From: Chloroflexota bacterium
GTDB taxonomy: Bacteria; Chloroflexota; Anaerolineae; Promineifilales; Promineifilaceae
Direction of reading: 5' to 3'
Assembly: GCA_020628815.1 (NCBI GenBank)
Contig: JAHDEN010000037.1
Location: 1-42,103 of the forward strand
Length of the DNA: 42,103 nucleotides
A program made the translations under genes and the position numbers. This document shows, piece after piece, positions 15,129-23,254 of the stretch. Within the stretch, counting starts at the first letter, position 1. Each line of letters starts with the position of its first letter. The notes under the pieces are model-generated. The model saw only the letters and a list, made by a program, of their open reading frames with translations, made no database searches and had not been told where the DNA came from.

Positions 15129-15666
15129 GAACACCATCCTTTTCTAAAATCCGGCCGAGTGAATTAATCGCCCTGCGTTGCAAGGCTTTAATGCCAGTTT
15201 CCGTTTTGCCAATTGCAGCCGCGACGGCCGCAATCGATTCCCCTTGTAAAAACCGTAGAATAATGACCTGTTGTTGCTCCTCTGTTAATTGCCCGAGCGC
15301 ACGAGCCAATTGTTCGTGCTGGAGTCTTTTGCCGATCTGTGTCATTAAATTTTCCCCGGTATCTGCATCTTGCTCATTAAGCGAAAGCCACTTAATGCGC
15401 TGTTGCCTTTTCACATGATTGCGCACAATGTTGCCTGCAATTGTGTACAGCCAAGCGATAAAAGGTTTGCCCATGGGTTTCCAGTCATCAATTTTCATCA
15501 CCATGCGTTCAAACACATCACTTGTTAGATCTTCGGCTAATGCTTGTTCTCCAATGCGATAATAAATATAGGTATAAACAGGCGTGTAAAAACGGTCATA
15601 AAGCTTTTCAAAAGCTTCGGAGTCGCCGCTCTGAGCACGTTTAACCAAATCTATTTCATTCGTCAT
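15115..15666 (-). CDS. ECF (sigma-70 family) RNA polymerase sigma factor, second copy
   Basis: 183 residues from the ATG at 15664-15666 (MTNEIDLVKRAQ), which aligns with the start of the first copy; an upstream TTG would add five residues. Region 2 shows 'FEKLYDRFYTPVYTYIYYRIGE', 'LAEDLTSDVFERMVMK' and 'GKPFIAWLYTIAGNIVRNHV'. Region 4 shows 'LGQLTEEQQQVIILRFLQGE' and 'IGKTETGIKALQRRAINSLGRIL'. It is paralogous to 10414-10959 and likewise coupled to a DUF5667-type gene. It diverges from the AraC gene. The signal and regulon are unknown. Confidence 0.93.
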   Translation of the reverse strand: MTNEIDLVKRAQSGDSEAFEKLYDRFYTPVYTYIYYRIGEQALAEDLTSDVFERMVMKIDDWKPMGKPFIAWLYTIAGNIVRNHVKRQQRIKWLSLNEQDADTGENLMTQIGKRLQHEQLARALGQLTEEQQQVIILRFLQGESIAAVAAAIGKTETGIKALQRRAINSLGRILEKDGVHVTT

Positions 15667-15828
15667 AGTTTTCTTAGCCAAACTGAATGATTACACTACG
15701 CATAACAACCGTGATCGAAAAAAGATACCCCCTACTGAAAAATTCGGTTGTCTCTCGAGGGAAAACCAAAATTCTATCTTTAGAATTATAGAATTTGCAC
15801 GAACCTGTAAAAATACTACTATCGGGTC

Positions 15829-16731
15829 ATGCGGGTCCATCCAAAAGATATTCCACTGTACCACCTACCAAAGATCACTAACCTCAACTCATCGTTTCAG
15901 ATGGGGTATTTAAATCCGGCCGAATTTGGAGAGGGATCATCTGTCCCAGATCGCCATTCGTTTTACACGATTTTTTGGTTTACCGAGGGAGGTAGGGGAA
16001 AGCACTATATCGACTTTATCCCCTATGAGATCGAGCCAAACACCCTCTTTCTGTTCCGGCCGGGACAGACACACTATTTTGAAATTGATCAAATTCCTCA
16101 AGGATATCGCTTTTTTATGGAGCAGGATCTAGCTCAAAGCAAATTTGATCTAAAAATTTACGACTTTTTTCAATTAGCCAAAGAATCCCCCGTGCTTTAT
16201 TTAGATCAAGAGGAAGCAAACGAGCTACAGCCGGTGGTCGGGCTATTGTTAGATGAATTTAACCAATCCAGTAATCAGACCAATGAATCCTTAGCCCATT
16301 TGCTTAAAGTGGTTTTTATAAAAATAGAGGAGTTCTATAAAAACCGGTATAAAAATTTCGAGGATGAGCTTGATGGCTTGATCGACCAGTTCCAGCATCT
16401 GGTAGAAGAGCATTATTTTGAGCAGCACCGAATCAAACAATATGCCAGTCAGATGGGCATTACGGCCGACTATTTGTCTGAGCGCGTCAAAGCGGTTTTG
16501 GGGGAGCCACCGTCTAAACTAATTCATCATCGTTTGATGGTGGAAGCGAAGCGGCTTTTAGCCTATACCGATCTTACATCGGCCGAGATAGGGCTGACTC
16601 TCGGTTTTAATGACACCGCCTACTTTTCTCGTTTTTTTAAGCGAGAGGCGAGCCACCCCTGCAGTTCCGCACAGATATTCGGGAAAAGTACAATCATCAC
16701 CCAGAATAATCCAATTTCACCAGCCAAATAA
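15829..16731 (+). CDS. AraC-family regulator with apparent C-terminal frameshift
   Basis: An N-terminal cupin-like sensor ('HSFYTIFWFTEGGRGKHYIDF', 'LFLFRPGQTHYFEI') leads to two helix-turn-helix units ('IKQYASQMGITADYLSERVKAV' and 'TSAEIGLTLGFNDTAYFSRFFKRE'). Family members then read roughly 'TPxQFR'. Here the frame instead continues into 40 unrelated residues. Adding one C to the C4 run at 16656-16659 restores 'PLQFRTDIREKYNHHPE' with a stop at 16707-16709, matching the family ending. The gene therefore carries a one-base deletion, or the assembly has an indel. The DNA-binding core is complete either way. The ATG is at 15829. Targets may be the downstream plus-strand genes. Confidence 0.85.
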   Translation: MRVHPKDIPLYHLPKITNLNSSFQMGYLNPAEFGEGSSVPDRHSFYTIFWFTEGGRGKHYIDFIPYEIEPNTLFLFRPGQTHYFEIDQIPQGYRFFMEQDLAQSKFDLKIYDFFQLAKESPVLYLDQEEANELQPVVGLLLDEFNQSSNQTNESLAHLLKVVFIKIEEFYKNRYKNFEDELDGLIDQFQHLVEEHYFEQHRIKQYASQMGITADYLSERVKAVLGEPPSKLIHHRLMVEAKRLLAYTDLTSAEIGLTLGFNDTAYFSRFFKREASHPCSSAQIFGKSTIITQNNPISPAK

Positions 16732-16822
16732 AGTCTACAATCATCATAACTTTGGATGTCTCTTAAACGATCAAGCAGACATCTTGTTTTGTATAACAAG
16801 CCAACGGCTTAGGAAGGTGATT

Positions 16823-17566
16823 ATGAATAAGAAATTGATATTGATGCTTATGTTATTCGGAGCTTTTGCAATCGCATGTAGCCCACAAGTAGAAACGGTT
16901 GAAGAACCGATTGTTGCTGTTAAAACAGATAGTGAAGCTGAAGAAGTGGCTGATGACAGCGAAATGGTGGAAGTGGAAGAAGCCGTAGTAGAAGAAGCCG
17001 CAGAAGTTGAAGAAGAAGTAGTTGAAGAAGAGGTAATGGAAGAAAGTGAGGAAATCGTCTATGCGGTTTCTGCGGCCGATAGCACCGTTTCTTGGATGGG
17101 AAATAAACCTGTTGGAAACGCGCACACCGGCGTGATTGATATTGCCGAAGGAGCGCTCACTTTGGCTGATGGATCACTTGTGGCCGGATCGTTTGTGATC
17201 GATATGACCAGCATCGCTTCAACCGACGGCGCACCGCCACGCTTGACCGAGCATCTTAATTCAGACGATTTCTTTGGGACTGCGACATTTCCAACCGCCA
17301 GCTTGGTCATCAACTCGGCCGAGAGCTTGGGTGGTGATCAATATGCGGTAAGAGGCGATCTAACCATCAAAGAGATTACCAACCCGATTGAGTTTACAGC
17401 CACGGCAACTGAAGCTGACGGCGTTGTGAACGCCACGGCCGATATCGTGTTTGACCGGGCAATGTACGATGTTCAGTTCGGCTCTGGCAGCTTCTTCCAA
17501 GATTTGGGGGATGATTTGATTGCGGATGAAATCGAAATTACCGTAGAGTTAGTTGCTCAAAAATAG
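16823..17566 (+). CDS. YceI-family lipoprotein
   Basis: 247 residues from the ATG at 16823, preceded by AGGAAGG. The longer open frame upstream overlaps the AraC gene and is not used. A lipoprotein signal ends in 'AFAIAC' (Cys19). Residues of about 28-75 are a Glu/Val-rich linker. The rest is a YceI domain: 'STVSWMGNKPVGNAHTGVIDI', 'GSFVIDMTSI', 'LTEHLNSDDFFGTATFPTASL', 'VRGDLTIKEITNPIEFTATA'. YceI proteins are lipocalin-like barrels that bind isoprenoid or similar lipids. It would be anchored on the outer face of the membrane. A strong terminator follows. Confidence 0.9.
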   Translation: MNKKLILMLMLFGAFAIACSPQVETVEEPIVAVKTDSEAEEVADDSEMVEVEEAVVEEAAEVEEEVVEEEVMEESEEIVYAVSAADSTVSWMGNKPVGNAHTGVIDIAEGALTLADGSLVAGSFVIDMTSIASTDGAPPRLTEHLNSDDFFGTATFPTASLVINSAESLGGDQYAVRGDLTIKEITNPIEFTATATEADGVVNATADIVFDRAMYDVQFGSGSFFQDLGDDLIADEIEITVELVAQK

Positions 17567-17591
17567 CGATTAGCGAACACAATCAAATTTT

Positions 17592-17629
17592 AAAAAGCTC
17601 ATCGTCAATTTCTTGGCGGTGAGCTTTTT
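17592..17629 (+). terminator. Rho-independent terminator after the YceI gene
   Basis: A 13-bp stem (17592-17604 / 17617-17629, one G-U pair) has a 12-nt loop and is followed by a run of T to 17632. It lies 26 nt after the stop codon. Confidence 0.9.
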
Positions 17630-17717
17630 TTTGTGTCGGTAGCAAACACGTTCAATCAAAACCTAGAATCAAAATCCCATTGCCGGTAGAATCTGTTTCT
17701 GAGACTAGGAGACGGTG

Positions 17718-18653
17718 ATGGCAGATTTTTACTTAGACGACAGCCTGATTCATCAGGTTTGGGACAATAGCTTGGAGCCGCGTATCTTAATTGATCCCGG
17801 CGATACGGTGACATTTGAATGCCGTGAGGCGAGCAACCTGCAGGTACACCCCACCTCAACCCAGCGTGATTTTGCCAACCGTCCTCGAGGCGGAGGCCAT
17901 CCTTTAACCGGCCCTGTTTTTATAAAAGGGGCTACAACAGATGACACCCTTGCGGTTGAAATTTTAGAGCTGAAACACAAGGGATGGGGATGGAACGGCC
18001 ATGTTCCTGGATTTGGGCTATTGGGGAATGACGAACAGTTTAACTTTCCCTACATGCAGCTTTGGGATTTAAAAGATGACGTGTGCATGTTCAAAGACAG
18101 CGATCGTGTCAAGGTCCCGTATGAGCCGTTTTGTGGGGTGATGGGTGTTGCCCCGGCCGACGCCGGTGAGCACAGCACAGGCCCTCCGGGGTTCCATGCA
18201 GGTAATGTTGATGTGCGTGGCTTGGTTGCAGGAGCCACCGCTTATTTTCCCATTCATGTGTTTGGCGCACTTTTCTCGACGGCCGACTGCCACGCGGCCC
18301 AAGGAGATGGCGAGGTCAGCGGCATGGGCATTGAATCTCCGATGACGGTGACGTTGCGCTTTAACCTCGTCAAAAACCACAAAATCAAAGAACTGCAGTT
18401 CACTACTCCTAGTCCGCTCACCAAAGCAGATACGGCCGGATATTTTGCAACCACCGCCCACGGCCCCGACCTGTTTGAAAACTCCCAGAACGCTGTACGG
18501 TACATGATCGATTGGATTGTGGCCAATCACGGCCTGACCCCTAGCGAGGCCTACTGCCTGTGCAGTGCCGCGGCCGATCTCAAGATAAGTGAGATTGTAG
18601 ACGTGCCAAATTGGGTCGTGTCCTGTTACCTGCCTTTGTCTCTGTTTCGATAG
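17718..18653 (+). CDS. Acetamidase/formamidase family protein
   Basis: 311 residues from the ATG at 17718, with AGGAG 6 nt upstream; the GTG one codon earlier is possible. Family landmarks are 'LTGPVFIKGATTDDTLAVEILE', 'GVMGVAPADAGEHSTGPPGFHAGNVDVRGLVAGATAYFPI', 'GALFSTADCHAAQGDGEVSGMGIE' and 'DLKISEIVDVPNWVVSCYLP'. The Asp-Cys-His-Ala segment and the Gln-Gly-Asp-Gly-Glu motif are typical of FmdA/AmdA. The family hydrolyses formamide or acetamide to ammonia and the acid, in the cytoplasm. The exact amide is unknown. It is followed by a purine-rich palindromic region and the phosphatase pair. Confidence 0.9.
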   Translation: MADFYLDDSLIHQVWDNSLEPRILIDPGDTVTFECREASNLQVHPTSTQRDFANRPRGGGHPLTGPVFIKGATTDDTLAVEILELKHKGWGWNGHVPGFGLLGNDEQFNFPYMQLWDLKDDVCMFKDSDRVKVPYEPFCGVMGVAPADAGEHSTGPPGFHAGNVDVRGLVAGATAYFPIHVFGALFSTADCHAAQGDGEVSGMGIESPMTVTLRFNLVKNHKIKELQFTTPSPLTKADTAGYFATTAHGPDLFENSQNAVRYMIDWIVANHGLTPSEAYCLCSAAADLKISEIVDVPNWVVSCYLPLSLFR

Positions 18654-18654
18654 G

Positions 18655-18772
18655 GGCGAAAGATAGCGATAGCGGATAGAGATAGAGAGGTTCACAGCGC
18701 AGAACTTTTCGCTTCCTCTAGTTATTTGCTTAAGCAACTTCCCTATCTTCTATCCCTCATCCCTATCCTATT
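18655..18772. repeat. Purine/pyrimidine-rich imperfect inverted element
   Basis: GATAG-type words on the left (AGATAGCGATAGCGGATAG) face their pyrimidine complements on the right (CTATCTTCTATCCCTC), forming a loose long hairpin between the acetamidase and the first phosphatase. It resembles the elements at 2237-2307 and 24471-24566 in style. Confidence 0.4.
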
Positions 18773-18779
18773 TAAATCT

Positions 18780-19403
18780 ATGAAACCAAAACGAATTATT
18801 ATCATTCGTCATGCCCAATCAGAAGGGAATGCCGATCACACTGTTTATTCAAAAGTACCTGACCACAAAATCGGGTTGACTCGCAAAGGGGTGCACCAAG
18901 CATCTGCGGCCGGAGCTGAGATTGCTGACATTATCGGGCAAGAAAAAGTTCGAGCCTATATCTCTCCATTTAAGCGCACGCGCCAAACGTTTGAGGGTAT
19001 CGCCAAACGGATCGAGCCAAATCTGACCGACATGCTTGAAGACCCACGGATTCGTGAACAAGGGTTTGGCAACTTAGTCTCGATGGATGATGCACAGCGG
19101 CTTTTGCAGGCGCGGGCCGAATATGGCAAATTCTATTTCCGGCCGCCCAACGGTGAATCTTCGGCCGATGTGTATGATCGCATCAGCACCTTTATGGAGT
19201 CGATGTACCGTGCGTTTGAACGGCCGGATTTCCCCCCAAACGTGCTGATCGTGACCCACGGTGGGGCTTTGCGCGTGTTTTTGATGCGCTGGTTCCGGCT
19301 TAAAGTAGAAGAGTATTTAGCGTTGGCCCATGCGGACAATTGCCAAATTTTGATCATTGAAATGAATGAAAAAGGGAAATATGAGCTGGTGCAGGGGATT
19401 TAG
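18780..19403 (+). CDS. Histidine phosphatase family protein, first of a tandem pair
   Basis: 207 residues from the ATG at 18780 (MKPKRIIIIRHAQSEGN), chosen because the second copy starts identically; an upstream TTG would run through a palindromic region. The catalytic His is in 'IIRHAQSEGN' (RHA instead of the usual RHG). Further landmarks are 'ISPFKRTRQTFEGIA' with conserved Arg, the acid region 'EDPRIREQGFG' and the second His in 'VLIVTHGGALRVFLMRWF'. Such enzymes use a phospho-histidine intermediate on small phosphorylated substrates. It is about two-thirds identical by eye to the next gene, so it arose by tandem duplication. Confidence 0.88.
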   Translation: MKPKRIIIIRHAQSEGNADHTVYSKVPDHKIGLTRKGVHQASAAGAEIADIIGQEKVRAYISPFKRTRQTFEGIAKRIEPNLTDMLEDPRIREQGFGNLVSMDDAQRLLQARAEYGKFYFRPPNGESSADVYDRISTFMESMYRAFERPDFPPNVLIVTHGGALRVFLMRWFRLKVEEYLALAHADNCQILIIEMNEKGKYELVQGI

Positions 19404-19427
19404 CTGTTGCCCCTACCCATCTGCGTT

Positions 19428-20075
19428 ATGAAACCAAAACGAATCATCATTGTTCGCCACGGACAATCAGAAGCCAATGTAGATAGAAGCCTTTATGCCC
19501 ATATTCCCGATCATGAGGTTGTGTTGACCAAAGACGGAGAAGCGGAAGCGGTTGCGGCCGGGTCTGAAATCTCTAAGATGTTGGGTCAAGAGACGGTCCG
19601 GGCCTACGTGTCACCGTTTAAACGGACGCGCCAAACCTTTGCGGGGATTCGCACCCGCATCGAAAAAAATCTGATTGATGTGTGGGAGGATCCGCGTATA
19701 CGGGAGCATGAGTTTGGCCATTGGAACATGAGACACAATCGTGCTGAGGTTATGCAAGAGCGGGCAGAGTACGGCCGGTTTTACTACCGCTTGCCGGGGG
19801 GCGAATCCGCGGCCGATGTGTATGAAAGACTGAGCACTTTTCTCGAATCGATGTTTCGTGCGTTTGAAAAACCGGACTTTCCAGAAAACTGTCTCATCGT
19901 CAGTCACGGGGCTGCGATTCGGGTACTGATGATGCGTTTTTTTAGGCTATCGGTCGAAGAATTTTTAGACTTGCAAAATCCGGTCAACTGTCAGTTAATT
20001 GTGCTAGAACTGAACGACGAGGGGAAATATCAGGTTGTGCAAGGACGGCTGATTCAAAAAACTGACATAAGCTAA
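19428..20075 (+). CDS. Histidine phosphatase family protein, second of a tandem pair
   Basis: 215 residues from the ATG at 19428, 24 nt after the previous stop. It carries the canonical 'IIVRHGQSEAN', 'VSPFKRTRQTF', 'EDPRIREHEFGHW' and 'CLIVSHGAAIRVLMMRFF'. Compared with the first copy it keeps the standard RHG motif and the His in the acid loop, so it may be the more typical enzyme. The substrate is unknown (family range: sugar phosphates to phosphoproteins). It lies 41 nt before the serine-hydrolase gene and may share a transcript with it. Confidence 0.9.
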   Translation: MKPKRIIIVRHGQSEANVDRSLYAHIPDHEVVLTKDGEAEAVAAGSEISKMLGQETVRAYVSPFKRTRQTFAGIRTRIEKNLIDVWEDPRIREHEFGHWNMRHNRAEVMQERAEYGRFYYRLPGGESAADVYERLSTFLESMFRAFEKPDFPENCLIVSHGAAIRVLMMRFFRLSVEEFLDLQNPVNCQLIVLELNDEGKYQVVQGRLIQKTDIS

Positions 20076-20116
20076 GTTCGGTGTTTTTAAATCAGCTTAA
20101 GGCGTTTTCGATTTCT

Positions 20117-21517
20117 ATGACAAAATCGTATTTCGAAAACGCACGGGGTCAAAAAGTGGAAAAGAGAGCAGAGTTTGAACAACTAATCGCTGAAAAAATG
20201 GCGGAGTTTCACATACCGGGAGTGAGCATAGGTGTGATTACGGCCGACGGGCCAGAATACTTTACGGCCGGGGTCACCAGCATTGACAACCCGCTCGATG
20301 TGACGGCCGACACCCTGTTTCAGGTCGGGTCAAACACCAAATTGATGACCGCCACACTGCTGTTGCTGTTGGCCCATCAGGGCAAGATTGATCTTGACGC
20401 ACCGATCCGTTCGGTTTTGTCCGAGTTTAAGGTTCAAGACGAAACCGCTTCTGCCACGGCGACCATTCGCCAGTTGCTCACACATTCGGCCGGATGGGTG
20501 GGGGATCACTTTATCGAAACCGGTAGCGGGGATGATGCCTTAGATCGCTATATTAAATCGATGGCCAACTTGCCTCAGTTGGCCCCTATCAACTTCTCTT
20601 TTTCATACAACAACGCCTCGTTCGCTGTGGCGGGGGCCATCATTGAAAAAATTACCGGCCAGCTGTTTGAAGACGGGATTGTGGAGATGTTGTTTGAGCC
20701 GTTGGGGATGAACAACAGTCTGATTCGGGCGGGCGAAGCGATGTTGCGTCGTTTTTCGGTAGGGCATGGACCACCTAATGAAGAGGGCGAGGTTAACGTG
20801 GCTGGACCGTGGCCGTTGCCGCGAGCGATGTACGCGGCCGGTGCGGTAGCCGCTTCGGCCGTGGATATGCTCACTTTTGCAAAATTTTTCATGGATGGTG
20901 GCAAGACGGCCGAGGGTGTTCAAGCCATCCCACCAGAAGTGATGGGCCAAATGTGGGAGCCGCAATTTGAAATTGGTGAGGGGATCGGATCGGTGGCCCA
21001 TAGCTGGTTTGTCGAGGATTACGGTGGGCATAAAGCGTACCGGCATGGGGGTGCCACAGTGGGGCAGTTGTCAGCTTTCAAACTGATCCCGAGCAAAAAC
21101 TTTGGCTTTGTTTCTATGACAAACGGGCAACTGGGGACGCTGTTTAACGGGGCGATTGAGGCTTGGCTGATTGAAAATGTGTGTGGCATTGCGCCTGATC
21201 CTGATCCGGCCCCGTTTACCCCAACAAGTGCTCAAATCGAAGAATTGCTGGGCACTTACGGCCGGCCGATTATGGAGATGGAAATCAAGCAAGACGGTGC
21301 CAAGTTGATGGCTCAGGTGCGGGCCAAGCAAGGTTTTCCAACGGAGAACGATCCACCCCGGCCGCCAACCCCGTGGTTCGAGGTAAGATTTATCTCGGCC
21401 GATGCCATCAAAGCGATTGGTGGCCCGATGAATGGCACGCAGGGCCAGCTGATTCGTAAGCCAGATGGCTCACTGGGCTGGTTGCGGTTCACCTCTCGTC
21501 TCAATATCAAACAATAA
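20117..21517 (+). CDS. Serine hydrolase, beta-lactamase class C/D-alanyl-D-alanine peptidase-like
   Basis: 466 residues from the ATG at 20117 (a GTG at 20081 would add 12). The three active-site motifs are in order: S-x-x-K in 'FQVGSNTKLMTATLL' (Ser72, Lys75), Y-x-N in 'FSYNNASFAVAG' (Tyr164) and H-x-G in 'YRHGGATVGQ' (His310), which replaces KTG as in class C-type esterases. About 140 C-terminal residues ('TPTSAQIEELLGTYGRPIMEM' onward) form the lipocalin-like domain common in this group. No signal peptide is visible, so it is probably cytoplasmic. Likely an esterase or peptidase; beta-lactam activity is unproven. Confidence 0.88.
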   Translation: MTKSYFENARGQKVEKRAEFEQLIAEKMAEFHIPGVSIGVITADGPEYFTAGVTSIDNPLDVTADTLFQVGSNTKLMTATLLLLLAHQGKIDLDAPIRSVLSEFKVQDETASATATIRQLLTHSAGWVGDHFIETGSGDDALDRYIKSMANLPQLAPINFSFSYNNASFAVAGAIIEKITGQLFEDGIVEMLFEPLGMNNSLIRAGEAMLRRFSVGHGPPNEEGEVNVAGPWPLPRAMYAAGAVAASAVDMLTFAKFFMDGGKTAEGVQAIPPEVMGQMWEPQFEIGEGIGSVAHSWFVEDYGGHKAYRHGGATVGQLSAFKLIPSKNFGFVSMTNGQLGTLFNGAIEAWLIENVCGIAPDPDPAPFTPTSAQIEELLGTYGRPIMEMEIKQDGAKLMAQVRAKQGFPTENDPPRPPTPWFEVRFISADAIKAIGGPMNGTQGQLIRKPDGSLGWLRFTSRLNIKQ

Positions 21518-21561
21518 AAAAGCTCAGCGCACTCAGTGTCTCTGTGTTGAAAATAAACCCA

Positions 21562-22389
21562 ATGAATGAAAAATACGCGGCCGAAATGGCCCAATGGCAA
21601 TCTGAAAGAATTCAATCCCTAAAAACGGCCGATGGCTATTTAAGCCTTGTGGGGCTGTGTTGGCTCAAGCAGGGGGAAAACGACTTTGGCTCTGCTAAAG
21701 ATAACGCCTGCCAATTCCCGGCCGGGCTGCCAGACAAAATCGGTACCTACACCATTGATGCCAGCGGCGTAACCGTTTCTATTCGGCCGGATGTGACGGT
21801 GCATCACAAAGGTGAACGTGTGACTGAAATGTCGATTAAAACTGATGCGGATGCAGGTGGTCCCACCGTTCTTGAACTTGGGACGGTCAATTGGTTTGTG
21901 ATCAAACGAGCGGATGCGTTGCTCATACGAATCCGTGATTCAAATAGCCAAATGCTCCAAACCTTTAGCGATGTGGAGCGTTTTCAGCTTGATGAAGGCT
22001 GGCGAATTTCAGGGAGCTACACCCCTCGAACCGAACCAAAACCGATCCCGGTTCCAAATATTTTGGGGCAAGAAAATAACATGATGTCACCCGGCACAAT
22101 CGCCGTTGAGGTTGCGGGTGAAAAGCGAGACTTGGTTGCTTTTCAAACGGCCGACCCCAAACGCTTTTTCTTGGTATTCGCAGATGGGATGTCTGGCAAA
22201 GAAACATACGGCGGCGGCCGGTTTTTAACCACCGAGCCGGTTGATGAGCCGGGTAACATCGTGCTGGATTTCAACAAGGCAACCAATCCTCCCTGTGCCT
22301 TTTCCCCGTTTGCTACCTGTCCGCTCCCGCTTGATGAAAATCGGTTTAATGTAGACATCCCGGCCGGGGAAAAAGTTTTCCACTACTAA
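21562..22389 (+). CDS. DUF1684-family protein
   Basis: 275 residues from the ATG at 21562 (an alternative GTG six codons earlier is less likely). Recognised by the typical DUF1684 pattern: 'LKTADGYLSLVGLCWLKQGEN', 'FGSAKDN', 'VIKRADALLIRIRDSNS', and the C-terminal 'TYGGGRFLTTEP' followed by 'VLDFNKATNPPCAFSPFATCPLP', in which the Asn-Pro-Pro-Cys and Cys-Pro-Leu-Pro segments are hallmarks. The biochemical function of the family is not established. No signal peptide or membrane segment is seen. It follows the serine-hydrolase gene by 44 nt on the same strand. Confidence 0.88.
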   Translation: MNEKYAAEMAQWQSERIQSLKTADGYLSLVGLCWLKQGENDFGSAKDNACQFPAGLPDKIGTYTIDASGVTVSIRPDVTVHHKGERVTEMSIKTDADAGGPTVLELGTVNWFVIKRADALLIRIRDSNSQMLQTFSDVERFQLDEGWRISGSYTPRTEPKPIPVPNILGQENNMMSPGTIAVEVAGEKRDLVAFQTADPKRFFLVFADGMSGKETYGGGRFLTTEPVDEPGNIVLDFNKATNPPCAFSPFATCPLPLDENRFNVDIPAGEKVFHY

Positions 22390-22402
22390 CTGGTATTTCT
22401 GA

Positions 22403-22470
22403 GTCATACCTGCGAAGGCAGGTATCCAGTGCTAGGTTGTGCGCTGGATTCCCGACTTCTCGGGAATGAC
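22403..22470. repeat. 68-nt two-hairpin element, copy 1
   Basis: Two small hairpins (CCTGCGAAGGCAGG and CCCGACTTCTCGGG) lie between outer ends GTCATACC and GGAATGAC. A second 68-nt copy with the same layout lies at 28089-28156. It sits downstream of the DUF1684 gene. Confidence 0.8.
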
Positions 22471-22492
22471 GAGCTCTCAATTGAACATTTCA

Positions 22493-22912
22493 TTAATAGT
22501 CAACAGTAGAACGCCCGCTTGCTGGTGTGTTCACCAGATTTTTAAAAATCGACCAATCGATTAGCGCCCCAAACGAAATACCCAACGTATATGCGACGAT
22601 GTCTGACCAAATAAAGCCGTACCCGATCACCAGTCCAATCAGCTTAAACGAGCGCAACCACGTTAGCCAAGGTGGATGAAACAGCTGGGTAAATTCAATA
22701 AAGTAGGTGGTTGCCAACGTAATCCAAAACGCCTGCCAAGTCGTTAGCCGAAACACCAAGCAGTACAAAAAGAAGAACATCGTTGCCCACAAAAAGTCTC
22801 CGGCATAGGTTACGTACCAACGGGGGAAATAGTCAGGAATTGTTCTGGATGGGAGTCCCAGAGCCAGCAGTAGAAAAATGATGGGGAGATAAACCTTTAA
22901 ATTTCGTCGCAT
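22493..22912 (-). CDS. DUF2809-family membrane protein
   Basis: 139 residues from the ATG at 22910-22912 (MRRNLKVY). A TTG 20 codons upstream would add a hydrophobic stretch but runs into a palindrome cluster. The protein has about four membrane helices. It shows the DUF2809 pattern 'YAGDFLWATMFFFLYCLVF', 'TYFIEFTQLFHPPWLTWLRS', 'GLVIGYGFIWSDIVAYTLGI'. The segment FIEFxQLxHxPWL is the clearest signature. The family resembles VanZ-like membrane proteins and its function is unknown. Confidence 0.85.
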   Translation of the reverse strand: MRRNLKVYLPIIFLLLALGLPSRTIPDYFPRWYVTYAGDFLWATMFFFLYCLVFRLTTWQAFWITLATTYFIEFTQLFHPPWLTWLRSFKLIGLVIGYGFIWSDIVAYTLGISFGALIDWSIFKNLVNTPASGRSTVDY

Positions 22913-22932
22913 AGTTAATCGTTTGTGCCGGA

Positions 22933-23040
22933 GCAGGATCAATCCTGCGGTTAAGATAAGAAGCCCGATCAATCGGGCTAAGGCGGCCGTTCAACCTGAT
23001 TGATCAGGTTTCTTGTGTTAAACGAGGGCTTGAGCCCTCG
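22933..23040. repeat. Cluster of four 8-2-8 perfect mini-palindromes
   Basis: Four hairpins of the same design (arms of 7-8 nt around a 2-nt CA or TG centre) follow one another: 22933-22948, 22962-22979, 22993-23010 and 23023-23040. The arms differ between copies but the centres are alike (GATCAATC, GATTGATC, GCTTGAGC). A fifth of the same design is at 24730-24747. No gene lies in 22913-23254. Confidence 0.85.
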
Positions 23041-23178
23041 GACAAATGGCCTAAGCTGATATCAATAAATCTGATTCTGCCCCCTTCGACCCCTACGGTA
23101 ACATGCACCCGCACGATGCTAAAAGCACCCAAGTGCAGATTTTATCAATCGCGAATTTAGGATTGCAGATGCGATCTC

Positions 23179-23233
23179 GGCTTCGACAAGCTCAGCCTAC
23201 ACTATTCTAGGGTAGGCTGAGCTTGTCGAAGCC
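23179..23233. repeat. 22-bp perfect inverted repeat with 11-nt loop
   Basis: Arms 23179-23200 and 23212-23233 pair completely. The 13-nt core CTGAGCTTGTCGA also occurs at 2081-2093 upstream of the VOC gene, a likely partial copy. Position 20 nt after the stop of the BtrH-like gene would also let it end transcription. Confidence 0.85.
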
Positions 23234-23254
23234 GGGGGGACAACGCGAAAACAA

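Noticed and set aside
16610-16822. Upstream extension of the YceI gene
   Set aside because: It overlaps the AraC gene, is unlike the family, and the ATG at 16823 has a good SD and lipoprotein signal.
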